Counted from the stretch's first letter, positions 1-8,198 are shown. The stretch: DNA of 52,103 nt from Lysinibacillus telephonicus (GCF_003966145.1 NZ_RXNR01000028.1:1-52103), one strand, 5' to 3'. The notes: generated by a model from the letters alone, not told the origin. Translations and numbers: made by a program.

Positions 1-27
1 CATTCACCTCAACGTATATTTAGAAGT

Positions 28-153
28 AGTTGATTGTAGTGTAGGCGGCGACTCCTGCGGGAAAAGCGTGACGGCCGATACCCCGCAGGAGCGTAGCGAC
101 GAGGAGGATTGGCCCACGCCCACGGAAAGCGTCCGCCGAAACGGAAATCAACT
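28..153. repeat. GC-rich dispersed repeat, copy 1
   Basis: A GC-rich block in an AT-rich chromosome. Its ends form an 8-bp inverted repeat (AGTTGATT at 28-35, AATCAACT at 146-153). Inside is a perfect 10-bp stem, CTCCTGCGGG (52-61) with CCCGCAGGAG (82-91), followed by GCGTAGCGACGAGGAGG. A second copy with the same core lies at 48950-49079. It holds no credible ORF or transposase, so it looks like a non-autonomous, REP/MITE-like intergenic repeat. The function is unknown. Confidence 0.8.
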
Positions 154-197
154 AACTTATTCAAAAAGGGTTATTAATTTTATTTTAAAAGAAAAAA

Positions 198-276
198 GAC
201 TGTAGGCAAACTCGAATTTTCGAGTTTGTCTACAGTCTGAAAGAAGATTTCGGTAATATCCGAAATCTTCTTTTTT
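198..276 (-). terminator. Tandem-hairpin terminator of the Mef-like gene
   Basis: Two hairpins follow the stop codon of the minus-strand MFS gene. The first, at 243-270, pairs GAAGATTTCGG with CCGAAATCTTC. The second, at 198-237, has an 18-bp stem with one G-U pair and is followed on the minus strand by TTTTTTCTTTT. The second is a canonical intrinsic terminator. Confidence 0.85.
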
Positions 277-278
277 AT

Positions 279-1526
279 CTATTCTTTTACTTGTTCATTA
301 CTCGATTTTCCCGCCTCAATCAGCACCTTGCTTCCTAGAAGGAAAAATCCAAGGACGAAGATTAAGATGCCTGTTCCAATTAATAGCCATTCAATTGCAA
401 TAATGTCTGCGATTGGTCCAAAAACCAGCATTCCTAATGGCATCATTGATGTAGAAATCATTGTTAAAACACCAAATACTCTACCTAGATAATCTTCTTC
501 TACTTTTTCTTGCAGCAGGACTGTAGCAGGTGTATTAAACATCGGCATAACTACGCCTATTATCCCCATGAAGACTAAGTACATCCAAAACAATGGAACT
601 ACTCCTAGTAAAAACGTACATATACCAAAACCAAATGCCGATAGTGTCATAGTATGTGTTTTATTGCTAAATCCACCCCATGAAGCCATAATAATGCCGC
701 CAATCATCATGCCAATTGAGAAGGCGATTTCTATCGCTGATAAATACCATTCATTAGCACCAAACGTTCTCGTTACTTGTAATGGTGTTAAAAATGATGC
801 TGGAGCAGCTAATATAAAAAACATCGCAAAAAACGTAAAAAACTGTTTAAGAAACTTATGATTTTTTATATATATTAGACCTTCTTTAAAATCATTAAAG
901 TAACTTGTTGATTGTTTTTCTCTCGCTTTAGCATGTAAAGGGATTTTTAAAAATACTAATAATGTTATTACCCCGATTATTGCGGTAAATACATCTATGA
1001 AGAAAATCACTTCAATAGTGGTCATAGAAAGTAATCCTGCACTTGCTATAGGAGAAAGTAGCATAATAAGTGCTTGAATACTCCCATTTATACCATTTAC
1101 TTTCGTTAAATTTTGTTCTGGTACAATTTGAGGTAATATTGCCCCGACTGCAGGTGTTTGTATTCCTGTACCTACCGCGCGAATGGCAGAAATTACAAAT
1201 AAAAGCCACATTGCATTATATCCATTTAAAAATAGTATTGCTAAGATAAGTGTTGAAAATGCAATCATAGAATCTGAAAAAATGATCAGTAATTTACGAT
1301 TGTATCGATCTGCCCATACCCCCGCGAATGGTGATAAGAAAAAAGCTGGGACAAATCCACAAATTATAGAAATCGTCATCATAATTCCAGATTGAGTTGT
1401 CAATGTGATATACCACATAATGGCATATTGAACTAAAGAGGAGCCAAAAAGGGAGATTGTCTGACTTCCTAAGAAGAGGATAATATTCCTTTTCCAATTA
1501 TGCATTGCAAGTTCTGTTTGGTTCAT
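279..1526 (-). CDS. MFS efflux pump, Mef (macrolide efflux)-like
   Basis: Predicted 12-TM proton-driven exporter of 415 aa, the usual length for Mef proteins. From memory of Mef(A), shared features include WKR near the N-terminus, an intracellular-loop motif A (GVWADRYNRK, about residues 69-78), the stretch around GTGIQTPA, the VPEQNLTK segment and a C-terminal YLGRVFG. The start ATG has AAGGATG upstream. The gene is preceded by a promoter, a 13-codon leader ORF containing Arg-Leu-Arg and a terminator hairpin, a layout typical of inducible macrolide-resistance genes. Macrolide efflux is therefore the leading inference, but substrate cannot be read from sequence and other lipophilic drugs are possible. 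Transcription ends at the tandem hairpins at 198-276. Confidence 0.85.
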   Translation of the reverse strand: MNQTELAMHNWKRNIILFLGSQTISLFGSSLVQYAIMWYITLTTQSGIMMTISIICGFVPAFFLSPFAGVWADRYNRKLLIIFSDSMIAFSTLILAILFLNGYNAMWLLFVISAIRAVGTGIQTPAVGAILPQIVPEQNLTKVNGINGSIQALIMLLSPIASAGLLSMTTIEVIFFIDVFTAIIGVITLLVFLKIPLHAKAREKQSTSYFNDFKEGLIYIKNHKFLKQFFTFFAMFFILAAPASFLTPLQVTRTFGANEWYLSAIEIAFSIGMMIGGIIMASWGGFSNKTHTMTLSAFGFGICTFLLGVVPLFWMYLVFMGIIGVVMPMFNTPATVLLQEKVEEDYLGRVFGVLTMISTSMMPLGMLVFGPIADIIAIEWLLIGTGILIFVLGFFLLGSKVLIEAGKSSNEQVKE

Positions 1527-1720
1527 AAAAAAACATCCTTTTCTTTAAATTGGATTTTCTTAAGTAATTTAGAACCGTTATTACAATACATTCTTTTGCG
1601 AAATACATAGGCTATTACCTTTAAAGTAAATGGATAGACTGATCAAAAAAGAAAAAAAAGAAATACGTGTAGCTTCACATTTTTTCATTGTGAAATATTC
1701 ATACTTAACGTTAAGACAAC

Positions 1721-1749
1721 AAAAAAAGAGAGGAGACCTGCCCCCTCTT
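1721..1749 (-). terminator. Putative attenuator hairpin in the mef-like leader
   Basis: On the minus strand AGAGG (1744-1748) can pair with CCTCT (1729-1733), followed directly by CTTTTTTT (1728-1721). It lies between the leader ORF and the structural gene, so it would stop transcription unless an alternative fold forms. The stem is short (5-6 bp), so its strength is uncertain. Confidence 0.5.
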
Positions 1750-1837
1750 TTACACATACGTAAAGTTAAGGTTTCCCAAATATAGCTAGACCAATCCCAT
1801 TTACTCTGACAATAAGCAGAGCCTTGAACGTATTTAA

Positions 1838-1879
1838 TTAACAGTTCGAAGCTTGGAAACGTAGTCTAACAGATGCCAT
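1838..1879 (-). CDS. Leader peptide MASVRLRFQASNC of the mef-like gene
   Basis: Thirteen-codon ORF with a perfect GGAGG 8 nt upstream of ATG (GGAGG at 1889-1893) and a TAA stop. The Val-Arg-Leu-Arg-Phe core closely resembles the Met-Arg-Leu-Arg-Phe core of the ermD/ermK leader peptide, where macrolides stall the ribosome at an Arg-X-Arg type motif. The initiation region (1878-1889) can pair over 12 bp, with one G-U, with 1770-1781 further down the leader RNA. Stalling could therefore change the leader fold. The ORF, its SD and the pairing are seen directly. Drug-dependent arrest is inferred by analogy. Confidence 0.8.
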   Translation of the reverse strand: MASVRLRFQASNC

Positions 1880-1912
1880 TTAGGAAACCTCCATTCCTTA
1901 TAAGTTAGCGTT

Positions 1913-1942
1913 AGTATAACATAATTATGATCACCCTATCAA
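1913..1942 (-). promoter_or_regulatory. Sigma-A promoter of the mef-like leader operon
   Basis: TTGATA (complement of 1937-1942), 18-nt spacer, TATACT (complement of 1913-1918). The predicted transcript starts about 20 nt before the leader SD, leaving a roughly 380-nt untranslated leader before the pump gene. It diverges from the fsr-like gene. Confidence 0.75.
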
Positions 1943-2067
1943 TTGTTAGGCATTTGATAATGGACCATTTATTTACAAATATATTCACCGTTAAACTAGG
2001 ATTTTTATTTACTAATAAAAGGTCTATAATGGTAAATATTAGTTTAATTATAAAGGCGGGAAATGAA

Positions 2068-3276
2068 ATGAGTGAAACGAAAAATACGCTAAATAACCCA
2101 ATATACCCTATTATGATTGCGATTGGGGTAGCACACTTAATTAATGACACAATGCAATCCGTTGTTCCTGCCATGTTTCCTTTACTTGAACGAGACTTAG
2201 GACTGTCATTTACGGAACTTGGAATTATCTCATTTGTATTAAACATGTTTTCTTCTACACTTCAGCCAGTAGTTGGTTTTGTTAGTGATAAAAAGCCAAT
2301 GCCTTATGCGTTGCCACTTGGAATGATGAGCTCCTTCATCGGTTTATTAATGCTTGTGCTAACTGAACAATATTGGCTAATCCTTGTAGCAGTTTTATTT
2401 TTAGGCTTTGGATCAGCTATCTTCCACCCAGAAGGATCCCGTGTTTCATTTATGTCAGCAGGAAATAAACGCGGGCTCGCTCAATCTATTTATCAAGTGG
2501 GGGGGAATTCAGGCCAAGCCCTTGCTCCACTCATTAGTGCGTTTATTTTAGACGTTTACGGTCAGCACGGAGCTGCTATTATACTATTGCTTACTGCAAT
2601 TGGAATTGCAATCTTACTTAAAATTTCCAGATGGTATATGCAGCAACTAGAGGCAGAGAAATTATCGAAACAAAAGAAAAAGATTCTTATTTCTTCTCTG
2701 CCACCTTTAACTAAAAAGCAGGTTGGAATTGCACTTACACTTTTATTGGTTATTATTTTTGCCCGCTCATTCTATACGACAAACATTACAAACTTCTATG
2801 TCTTCTACTTAATGGATCATTATGATGTAAATATAAGAACGGGACAGGTCTTCATTTTTATTTTTATGGCATTTGGCGTCCTTGGAACATTTTTTGGAGG
2901 TTCTCTATCAGATCGAATCGGTCGTAAAAATGTGATCATTCTATCTGTTGTAGGACCATTGCCATTCTGCTTACTTTTACCTTATATGCCTATATGGGTT
3001 GCACTAATTTTTTTAATCATTATTGGAACACTTATTATGATCAGCTTTTCTGTTACCGTTGTTTATGCCCAGGAGTTAGTTCCAACTAAAATTGGAACAA
3101 TGGCTGGCTTAACAACAGGGTTTGCTTTTGGAATGGGAGCAATTGGAGCTGTTGTAATCGGCTTCTTACTTGACTATATCGGGATTGAAAATACGATAAA
3201 AATCGTCTCTGTATTACCAATCATGCTAGTCGTTGCATTCTTTTTGCCGAGAGATAAAGTCGAAAAAACAGCATAA
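2068..3276 (+). CDS. fsr: MFS exporter, fosmidomycin-resistance (Fsr) type
   Basis: A 402-aa, 12-TM major facilitator exporter. It resembles E. coli Fsr over nearly its whole length: HLINDTMQS near the start, LQPVVGFVSDKKPMP, the FHPEGSRV segment, QSIYQVGGNSGQALAP, the DRIGRKN loop and a C-terminal TTGFAFGMGAIGA. An in-frame ATG lies further upstream at 1927, but it falls in the divergent promoter region and lacks an SD. The ATG at 2068 follows AAAGGCGGG and matches the family N-terminus. A TATAAT at 2025-2030 is a likely -10. Export of fosmidomycin or a related hydrophilic compound is the family role; the true substrate is unknown. A small hairpin follows the gene but has no T-tract on this strand. 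Confidence 0.85.
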   Translation: MSETKNTLNNPIYPIMIAIGVAHLINDTMQSVVPAMFPLLERDLGLSFTELGIISFVLNMFSSTLQPVVGFVSDKKPMPYALPLGMMSSFIGLLMLVLTEQYWLILVAVLFLGFGSAIFHPEGSRVSFMSAGNKRGLAQSIYQVGGNSGQALAPLISAFILDVYGQHGAAIILLLTAIGIAILLKISRWYMQQLEAEKLSKQKKKILISSLPPLTKKQVGIALTLLLVIIFARSFYTTNITNFYVFYLMDHYDVNIRTGQVFIFIFMAFGVLGTFFGGSLSDRIGRKNVIILSVVGPLPFCLLLPYMPIWVALIFLIIIGTLIMISFSVTVVYAQELVPTKIGTMAGLTTGFAFGMGAIGAVVIGFLLDYIGIENTIKIVSVLPIMLVVAFFLPRDKVEKTA

Positions 3277-3343
3277 TAAAAAAGGAGTTACCAAACTCCC
3301 TTAGCGGAGAAAATAAAAAATAACCTATCAATAGGGGGTTGTG

Positions 3344-4126
3344 ATGTTTATATCCAGTAAAAGTTTGCCTATATCCATAATTGCTATACCCTTTTTGCTC
3401 GGCATTATTTTTACTTCTTATCGGCTTTTCTTTAGTTTAATGATTGTCATTTTCTTTTTACTAATTATGTACATCATAAATGTAAATTATCGTTTTGTAA
3501 CTTTAATCTTTATTTCATTTCTAATTGGTTTATTTATTTATCAGTTAATAAATCTTTTCATCGATAATTTTGACATGCCTAGAGAATTAAGAGTCCTTAT
3601 TAATAGAGGATTACTTATCATTATTTTTACTGCTCTAACGATAGTAAACATAGTACACAAAAAGAAAATATCTTTTTTTAACAACAAGGCAAACTGGGGC
3701 AATTCTATTTCATTGCCCTTCCATTCAATTAAATTATCATACTTCATGCTAATAGGTATCATTATAACTGGATTGGTTTTTATCCCTATAATCCTTAATA
3801 AGGAGCCTGGATTTATAAAATCAATCTTTATTTTTGGGTTATTATTTTCGATCATCAATGCCATACTCGAAGAGCTTATATGGAGAGGTATAATGCTAAC
3901 TAGTTTAATAGAGTATATTTCTGTAACTAATGCAATTATCATTACGAGCATTGGCTTTGGAATGCTGCACCTAGTAGTCGGTATACCTTTTTTTATTAGT
4001 TTACTATTTTCTATCGGCGGATTGTTTTATGGGTTTATTGTAATAAAAACGAATAGCATTTATCCTGCAATAATATTTCACTTTGTTGTGAATATTGGAA
4101 TGGTTTTAAGTGGTATGATACTGTAA
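3344..4126 (+). CDS. CPBP-family intramembrane protease
   Basis: Very hydrophobic protein of about 260 aa with around eight predicted membrane segments. The CPBP (Abi/Rce1-like) glutamic protease motifs are present in order: EELIWR (EExxxR, about residue 177), FGMLH (FxxxH), and HFVVN (HxxxN) near the C-terminus. These residues form the membrane-embedded active site in Rce1-type enzymes. The ATG at 3344 is 5 nt from AGGGGG and is preferred over the adjacent GTG at 3341. Family members process peptides, give bacteriocin immunity or act in regulation. No peptide precursor gene adjoins, so the substrate is unknown. It converges on the DedA gene, with a shared terminator between. Confidence 0.8.
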   Translation: MFISSKSLPISIIAIPFLLGIIFTSYRLFFSLMIVIFFLLIMYIINVNYRFVTLIFISFLIGLFIYQLINLFIDNFDMPRELRVLINRGLLIIIFTALTIVNIVHKKKISFFNNKANWGNSISLPFHSIKLSYFMLIGIIITGLVFIPIILNKEPGFIKSIFIFGLLFSIINAILEELIWRGIMLTSLIEYISVTNAIIITSIGFGMLHLVVGIPFFISLLFSIGGLFYGFIVIKTNSIYPAIIFHFVVNIGMVLSGMIL

Positions 4127-4134
4127 ATATGAAT

Positions 4135-4171
4135 AAAAAGGAACCGCCCAAATTTTTGGACTGTTCCTTTT
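4135..4171. terminator. Bidirectional terminator
   Basis: The AAAAGGAAC and GTTCCTTTT arms enclose an inner CCAA/TTGG pairing, with A- and T-rich flanks on both sides. It lies between the convergent CPBP and DedA genes and can serve both. Confidence 0.75.
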
Positions 4172-4175
4172 CCTT

Positions 4176-4790
4176 TTATTTATAGCCTCGCATCTTTTTT
4201 CGGTAAAAACGAATAACGACAACAATGAATATAATTGCTAGAGCTGCATATGCGATATTTGAATAGATATCCATATAATGAACAATTGTTTCCCAAGAAT
4301 CCCCTACTGCTTTACCTATGTTTACTAACACCATATTCCAAATTAATGTTCCTAAAGTCGTGAGCAGTAGGAAAATCCAGAAGTTCATTTTTGCCATCCC
4401 TGCCGGCAATGAAATTAAACTACGGATTAATGGAATAAAGCGACAGAAGAAAACAGTCCACACATCATACTTTTCAAACCAAGCATTCGCTTTATAAATA
4501 TCGCTGCTTGTTAGTCGCAATACTCTTCCCCACTTATCAACAAATCTCTCAATCCGTTTAATACCTACTATTGCTCCTATACCATAAAGTATTATAGCAC
4601 CTGCAACCGACCCAATCGTAGATGCAACGATCACACCAAAAACCGTTAACTCTGTAGTGGTTGTCATAAATCCGCCAAAAGTTAATATAACCTCTGAAGG
4701 AATAGGGGGAAATAAGTTTTCTAACATTATAAGCAAAAATACCCCTAGGTACCCGTAATCCTCCATAATCGTCGTAATCCAAGTTTCCAT
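4176..4790 (-). CDS. DedA-family membrane protein
   Basis: Integral membrane protein of 204 aa, typical DedA length. It shows the family's N-terminal ENLFPPIPSE motif (about residues 24-33) and the FCRFIPLIRSLISLPAG signature (about 117-133), followed by two membrane helices and a basic tail. DedA proteins include undecaprenyl-phosphate and phospholipid flippases (UptA-type) needed for envelope homeostasis and antimicrobial peptide resistance. Which lipid this one moves cannot be told. ATG follows AAGGAGAG. Confidence 0.85.
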   Translation of the reverse strand: METWITTIMEDYGYLGVFLLIMLENLFPPIPSEVILTFGGFMTTTTELTVFGVIVASTIGSVAGAIILYGIGAIVGIKRIERFVDKWGRVLRLTSSDIYKANAWFEKYDVWTVFFCRFIPLIRSLISLPAGMAKMNFWIFLLLTTLGTLIWNMVLVNIGKAVGDSWETIVHYMDIYSNIAYAALAIIFIVVVIRFYRKKMRGYK

Positions 4791-5066
4791 TAATTCTCTC
4801 CTTATGTATTTATAAGTTTATCATCTTCAATTTTTATGCTACTATATTTAACCGTATTCAAACTTTCTTCTCTTCATACACTTTATCAAAAATAATGCCA
4901 ATGAAAAATCTTATTGACACATTAATATTGACTATTTTTTGTATAATTTGGTTTCCACTTTACTTTAACTTTATAAAATTATTAAAAAGTAGATTGATTT
5001 ATATTTAATATAAATAGATTAATTGTCGATGCAGTTTTAACGTCGACTACTGCTCGGGAAGTACAT
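4791..5066. other. Intergenic, no gene seen
   Basis: AT-rich spacer upstream of the DedA gene, where its promoter should lie. I see no convincing -35/-10 pair, ORF or RNA structure here. The rsgA terminator follows at 5067. Confidence 0.5.
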
Positions 5067-5111
5067 TAAAAAGAGGGACAGTCCAGAAATTCTTACTTTC
5101 TGAACTGCCCC
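5067..5111 (-). terminator. Terminator of the rsgA-like gene
   Basis: Long hairpin: the minus strand reads GGGGCAGTTCAGAAA, loop, TTTCTGGACTGTCCC, then TCTTTTT. The U-G pairings work only on the minus strand, fitting termination of the gene ending at 5160. Its arms are nearly identical to the hairpin at 44867-44900. Confidence 0.85.
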
Positions 5112-5159
5112 TAATTATAAATTATCTTTCTAAGGACTTAGTGTTATGTTCAAACTCTG

Positions 5160-6230
5160 TTATTTATACTTCTTCTTTAATCCTTTCGAAATCTGCTTCC
5201 ATTTCCGTTGTTCTGCTTGCCTTGCTTGTGTATTCACTTTTCTTTCAATAAAAGCAAGTTCTTTTAGCAATTTAAAGTAGCTTTGTAATCTTGAATATTC
5301 AAGGTCACCGTTATCAACGGCATTAATGACTGCACAGCCTGGCTCGCTTCTATGGCTGCAATCCCGATATCGGCAGTTTTGTGCTAATTCTTCTATATCT
5401 TTAAAACCAGAATTCAGGCTTTCACTTTGATCCCATAACTGAAGCTCTCGCATTCCTGGTGTATCAATTAAACAACCACCTTTTGGCAATAATACAAGTT
5501 CTCGGTGAGTTGTAGTATGTCTTCCTTTTGCATCATCTTCTCTAATGCCGGATACTTTCATTTTATCATTTCTGTATAAAGCATTTGTTAAGGTTGATTT
5601 CCCTGCTCCAGATGAACCGAGCAAAGCTCCTGTTGTTCCCTCTTTTAATAAAGAACTGATTTCTTCAATTCCTTCCCCTGTATAAGAGCTCGTAACAAAA
5701 ATATCTACACCAAATGCAATTGCTTGTGCTTCATTGTAATATCGCTCAACATCCTCACATAAATCAGCCTTCGTTAAAACGATTACTGGTGTTGCACCTG
5801 AATCCCATGCCGCTACTAAATAACGCTCTAATCGTCGAATATTAAAATCCTCATTTAAACTCATAACTAGTAGTACAAAGTCTACATTTGCAGCAACGAT
5901 TTGTACATCTAGTTCCTGCCCAGCCATTTTCCTGGAAAATTGAGATTTCCTTTTAAATAATTTATGAATGATTGCTCTTTTCTCACCATCCATTTTTTCG
6001 ACAAGCACCCAGTCGCCTACTGCAGGATAATCCTCTTGGACAAATGATTCGTACGCATAATGCCCTGCGACCGTTGCCAGCCATTCTCCATTTTCTGAAA
6101 TAACTCGGTATGAATGCTTATGTTCTTTAGTTACACGAGCAGGAATGCATTTTTCAAATTTTTTATCTTTTAACAAGTCTAATAATTGATCTTCAAAAAA
6201 TGATGAAAATCCTAACGATTTTATATTCAA
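5160..6230 (-). CDS. rsgA: RsgA/YjeQ-type ribosome small-subunit GTPase
   Basis: A 356-aa circularly permuted GTPase that assists late 30S maturation. It has an N-terminal OB-fold region, then the permuted G motifs: G4-like LTKADLC, G1 P-loop GSSGAGKSTL, G3 DTPG. The C-terminal zinc knuckle is CRYRDCSH followed by a further Cys (SEPGC). The frame is open further upstream, but AGGAGG at 6240-6245 lies 9 nt before a TTG at 6230, and the extra upstream codons overlap a terminator hairpin, so TTG is the likely start. It stands alone, not in the usual prpC-prkC-rsgA operon, so it may be a second RsgA paralogue (inference). A 24-codon leader ORF and an intrinsic terminator precede it, suggesting induction by ribosome stalling. 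Confidence 0.87.
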   Translation of the reverse strand: MNIKSLGFSSFFEDQLLDLLKDKKFEKCIPARVTKEHKHSYRVISENGEWLATVAGHYAYESFVQEDYPAVGDWVLVEKMDGEKRAIIHKLFKRKSQFSRKMAGQELDVQIVAANVDFVLLVMSLNEDFNIRRLERYLVAAWDSGATPVIVLTKADLCEDVERYYNEAQAIAFGVDIFVTSSYTGEGIEEISSLLKEGTTGALLGSSGAGKSTLTNALYRNDKMKVSGIREDDAKGRHTTTHRELVLLPKGGCLIDTPGMRELQLWDQSESLNSGFKDIEELAQNCRYRDCSHRSEPGCAVINAVDNGDLEYSRLQSYFKLLKELAFIERKVNTQARQAEQRKWKQISKGLKKKYK

Positions 6231-6280
6231 TTTAAATTTCCTCCTGAAATATATGTCTTCTACAGTTCTTCTGCTGCAAA

Positions 6281-6319
6281 ATAAAAAACCTATGGGCTGC
6301 GATTTGGCAGTCATAGGTT
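6281..6319 (-). terminator. Attenuator/terminator before rsgA
   Basis: On the minus strand AACCTATG-A-CTGC (6307-6319) pairs with GCAG-CC-CATAGGTT (6287-6300) around a 6-nt loop, followed by TTTTTTATTTT. It lies after the leader ORF and about 50 nt before the rsgA TTG. It would cut off leader transcripts, and possibly also read-through from oppA. Confidence 0.8.
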
Positions 6320-6380
6320 TCAACACGTTCAAAGAGTATAAATTGAATACACCTTATTCTTCTTAAATAAAGGTAAGTAC

Positions 6381-6455
6381 TTAACAATATACTTTGAGGT
6401 GAGTGAAATAAGACAAACCAAATCGCTTGTTTACAATTACAGATACGTTTGCCAT
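6381..6455 (-). CDS. 24-codon leader ORF upstream of rsgA
   Basis: ATG at 6455 is preceded by GGAGAGGTGA with 7-nt spacing, and the ORF ends at TAA. The peptide starts MANVSVIVNKRFGLSYF and ends in Lys-Val-Tyr-Cys. It sits between a near-consensus promoter and an intrinsic terminator, the classic place for an attenuator peptide. The SD (GAGGTGA) can pair with TCACCTC near the end of the ORF, giving a possible translation-coupled fold. I do not recognise the peptide from known leaders, and its inducer is unknown. Confidence 0.7.
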   Translation of the reverse strand: MANVSVIVNKRFGLSYFTHLKVYC

Positions 6456-6487
6456 ACTACTTCACCTCTCCTCATATTAGTATTTCT

Positions 6488-6516
6488 AGTATATTCAAGC
6501 ATTTTATAAGTGTCAA
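6488..6516 (-). promoter_or_regulatory. Strong sigma-A promoter of the rsgA leader
   Basis: TTGACA (complement of 6511-6516), exactly 17 nt, TATACT (complement of 6488-6493). This is the best sigma-A match noted in the window. It starts transcription just upstream of the leader ORF rather than at rsgA itself. Confidence 0.85.
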
Positions 6517-6543
6517 TTAGTTCACGAAAAATAAAAGGGATCA

Positions 6544-8154
6544 TTATTTATCAACATCTACATATTTAAGATAAATACTGCCTAGAGCATTTGGTTCCAT
6601 ATTTTTAACATAATCCTTTTTTACATAAAGGTTTGTGTAATTATAAATTGGAGCAATTGGGAATTCAGCCATTGCAATAGCTTCTGCTTGTTTTAGTAAA
6701 CCGATGCGAGTTTTTTCTTCCTTCTCTGTAATAGACTTTTTTAATAAGGCTGCATAACTTGCGTTTTCCCACCCAGTAACATTGTTGCCATTGTTTGCTG
6801 AGTCATAGGGCTCTAAAAATGTGTAAGCATCATTATAGTCAGCTACCCACCCAACTCGTCCTATATCATAGTCTAAATTGGTTAGTTTATCTAAGAATAC
6901 TTGCACTTCGGAGTTATCTATTGATACGTCGATGCCTAGGTTCTTATGCCAACCTTCTTGTATATATTGAGCGATCACTCCGTGTCCTTCACTTGTATTA
7001 ATAGAAATGGCTATTTTAATTTCACTTGGATTATTAATACCCAGTTCCTCCATACCAGTTTCTAGAGCTGTTTTTGCTTCTTTAATATTATTATCAGTAA
7101 AGTAGCCTCTGTCTTCTTCAAAACCAGGAACCGTAGATGGGACCATCCCTAATGCGGGAGTTTGTTCACCTTTTATAATATTATCAATTAACCCCTGGCG
7201 ATCAATTGCAAGTGTTAATGCTTTTCGAATGTTAGCATTTGAAGTGAATTCACCAGTTGTATTGAATGTATAAGCATAAATTGCAGCGTAATTAGAAATA
7301 TTTAAAATCCCTTCATCCTTATATTCATTAATTTTGTCTAAACCGATAGTTTGGAACGGAGCCCCTAAAAAATCCACTTCTCCTGCATCAAACATCATTG
7401 AAGCAGTTGCTTCATTTTCAACTATTGATATGTTTACTTTATTTAAAGCAACATTTTCTGCATCCCAGTAATTCCGATTCTTTTCTAAAGTAATTGAACT
7501 ACTATGACGCCAGTCAGCTAATGTGAATGGCCCGTTTGTTATGTATGTTTCACCAGCATCAGTGTACCATTTGTCATTTTGCTCTACTGAAGCTTTGTGA
7601 ATAGGATAATATGTTTTAAATGCTGTTAATTCTAGGAAGTAAGGTGTTGGGTGTTCTAAAGTAACTTCAAGAGTTTTTTCATTAACCACTTTAATTCCCA
7701 AATCGTCTTCGTTACCTATTCCAAGATTGTAATTTTCTGCACCTTTAATTGGATAGAAAATTGAAGCATACCTAGATCCATTTTCCGGATTTAAAGCAAA
7801 CTTCCAAGCATACGCAAAGTCACCTGCCGTCACTGTATCACCATTTGACCATTGTGCATCGCGTAATGTAAATGTATAAGTAAGTAAATCTTCACTAACT
7901 TGTATATCTTTAGCGACCGCATTTATCACTTCACCGTCTTTTATAGTTGTCAATCCTTCAAAAACATTTTGAAGAATAGCACTTGATGCACTATCAATTG
8001 CTAATTGTGGATGTAATAATGGTGGCTCTGTTGGAATTACTAGGTTAATTTCTTTCTCACTTGCTTCATTTTTTGATACTCCGAAGTTACAAGCTGCCAA
8101 AATTACAGCTAGAGCTAGTAACAGGGATAGAAGTAGAATATTATTTTTCTTCAT
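6544..8154 (-). CDS. oppA: Oligopeptide ABC transporter binding lipoprotein (OppA paralogue 2)
   Basis: An extracytoplasmic peptide-binding lipoprotein of about 536 aa. The signal peptide ends in a lipobox LAAC (about residues 19-22 from ATG 8154), so Cys is lipidated and anchors the protein outside the membrane. The body is a solute-binding protein family 5 domain, with INLVIPTEPPLLHPQ at the start of the mature part. The start follows GGGGAGA. It is clearly paralogous to the binding protein at 12428-14080 along its whole length, and the pair brackets oppBCDF. An own promoter region with a CodY-like box suggests independent expression and perhaps a different peptide preference. Confidence 0.92.
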   Translation of the reverse strand: MKKNNILLLSLLLALAVILAACNFGVSKNEASEKEINLVIPTEPPLLHPQLAIDSASSAILQNVFEGLTTIKDGEVINAVAKDIQVSEDLLTYTFTLRDAQWSNGDTVTAGDFAYAWKFALNPENGSRYASIFYPIKGAENYNLGIGNEDDLGIKVVNEKTLEVTLEHPTPYFLELTAFKTYYPIHKASVEQNDKWYTDAGETYITNGPFTLADWRHSSSITLEKNRNYWDAENVALNKVNISIVENEATASMMFDAGEVDFLGAPFQTIGLDKINEYKDEGILNISNYAAIYAYTFNTTGEFTSNANIRKALTLAIDRQGLIDNIIKGEQTPALGMVPSTVPGFEEDRGYFTDNNIKEAKTALETGMEELGINNPSEIKIAISINTSEGHGVIAQYIQEGWHKNLGIDVSIDNSEVQVFLDKLTNLDYDIGRVGWVADYNDAYTFLEPYDSANNGNNVTGWENASYAALLKKSITEKEEKTRIGLLKQAEAIAMAEFPIAPIYNYTNLYVKKDYVKNMEPNALGSIYLKYVDVDK

Positions 8155-8183
8155 ATTATGTCTCCCCAATTTTATATATTTTC

Positions 8184-8198
8184 ACTTTTCTGAAAATA
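8184..8198. promoter_or_regulatory. CodY-like box upstream of oppA (second copy)
   Basis: Minus strand TATTTTCAGAAAAGT matches the CodY consensus AATTTTCWGAAAATT at 13 of 15 positions. It lies about 30 nt before the oppA ATG. A related box sits at the same place before the other oppA. Confidence 0.55.

Noticed and set aside
28-153. Repeat as CRISPR array or riboswitch
   Set aside because: A single unit with no regularly spaced repeats or spacers and no cas genes; the fold does not match any riboswitch class I know.
3283-3300. Terminator of the fsr-like gene
   Set aside because: The GGAGTT/AACTCC hairpin has its T-tract on the minus strand only, where no gene ends.
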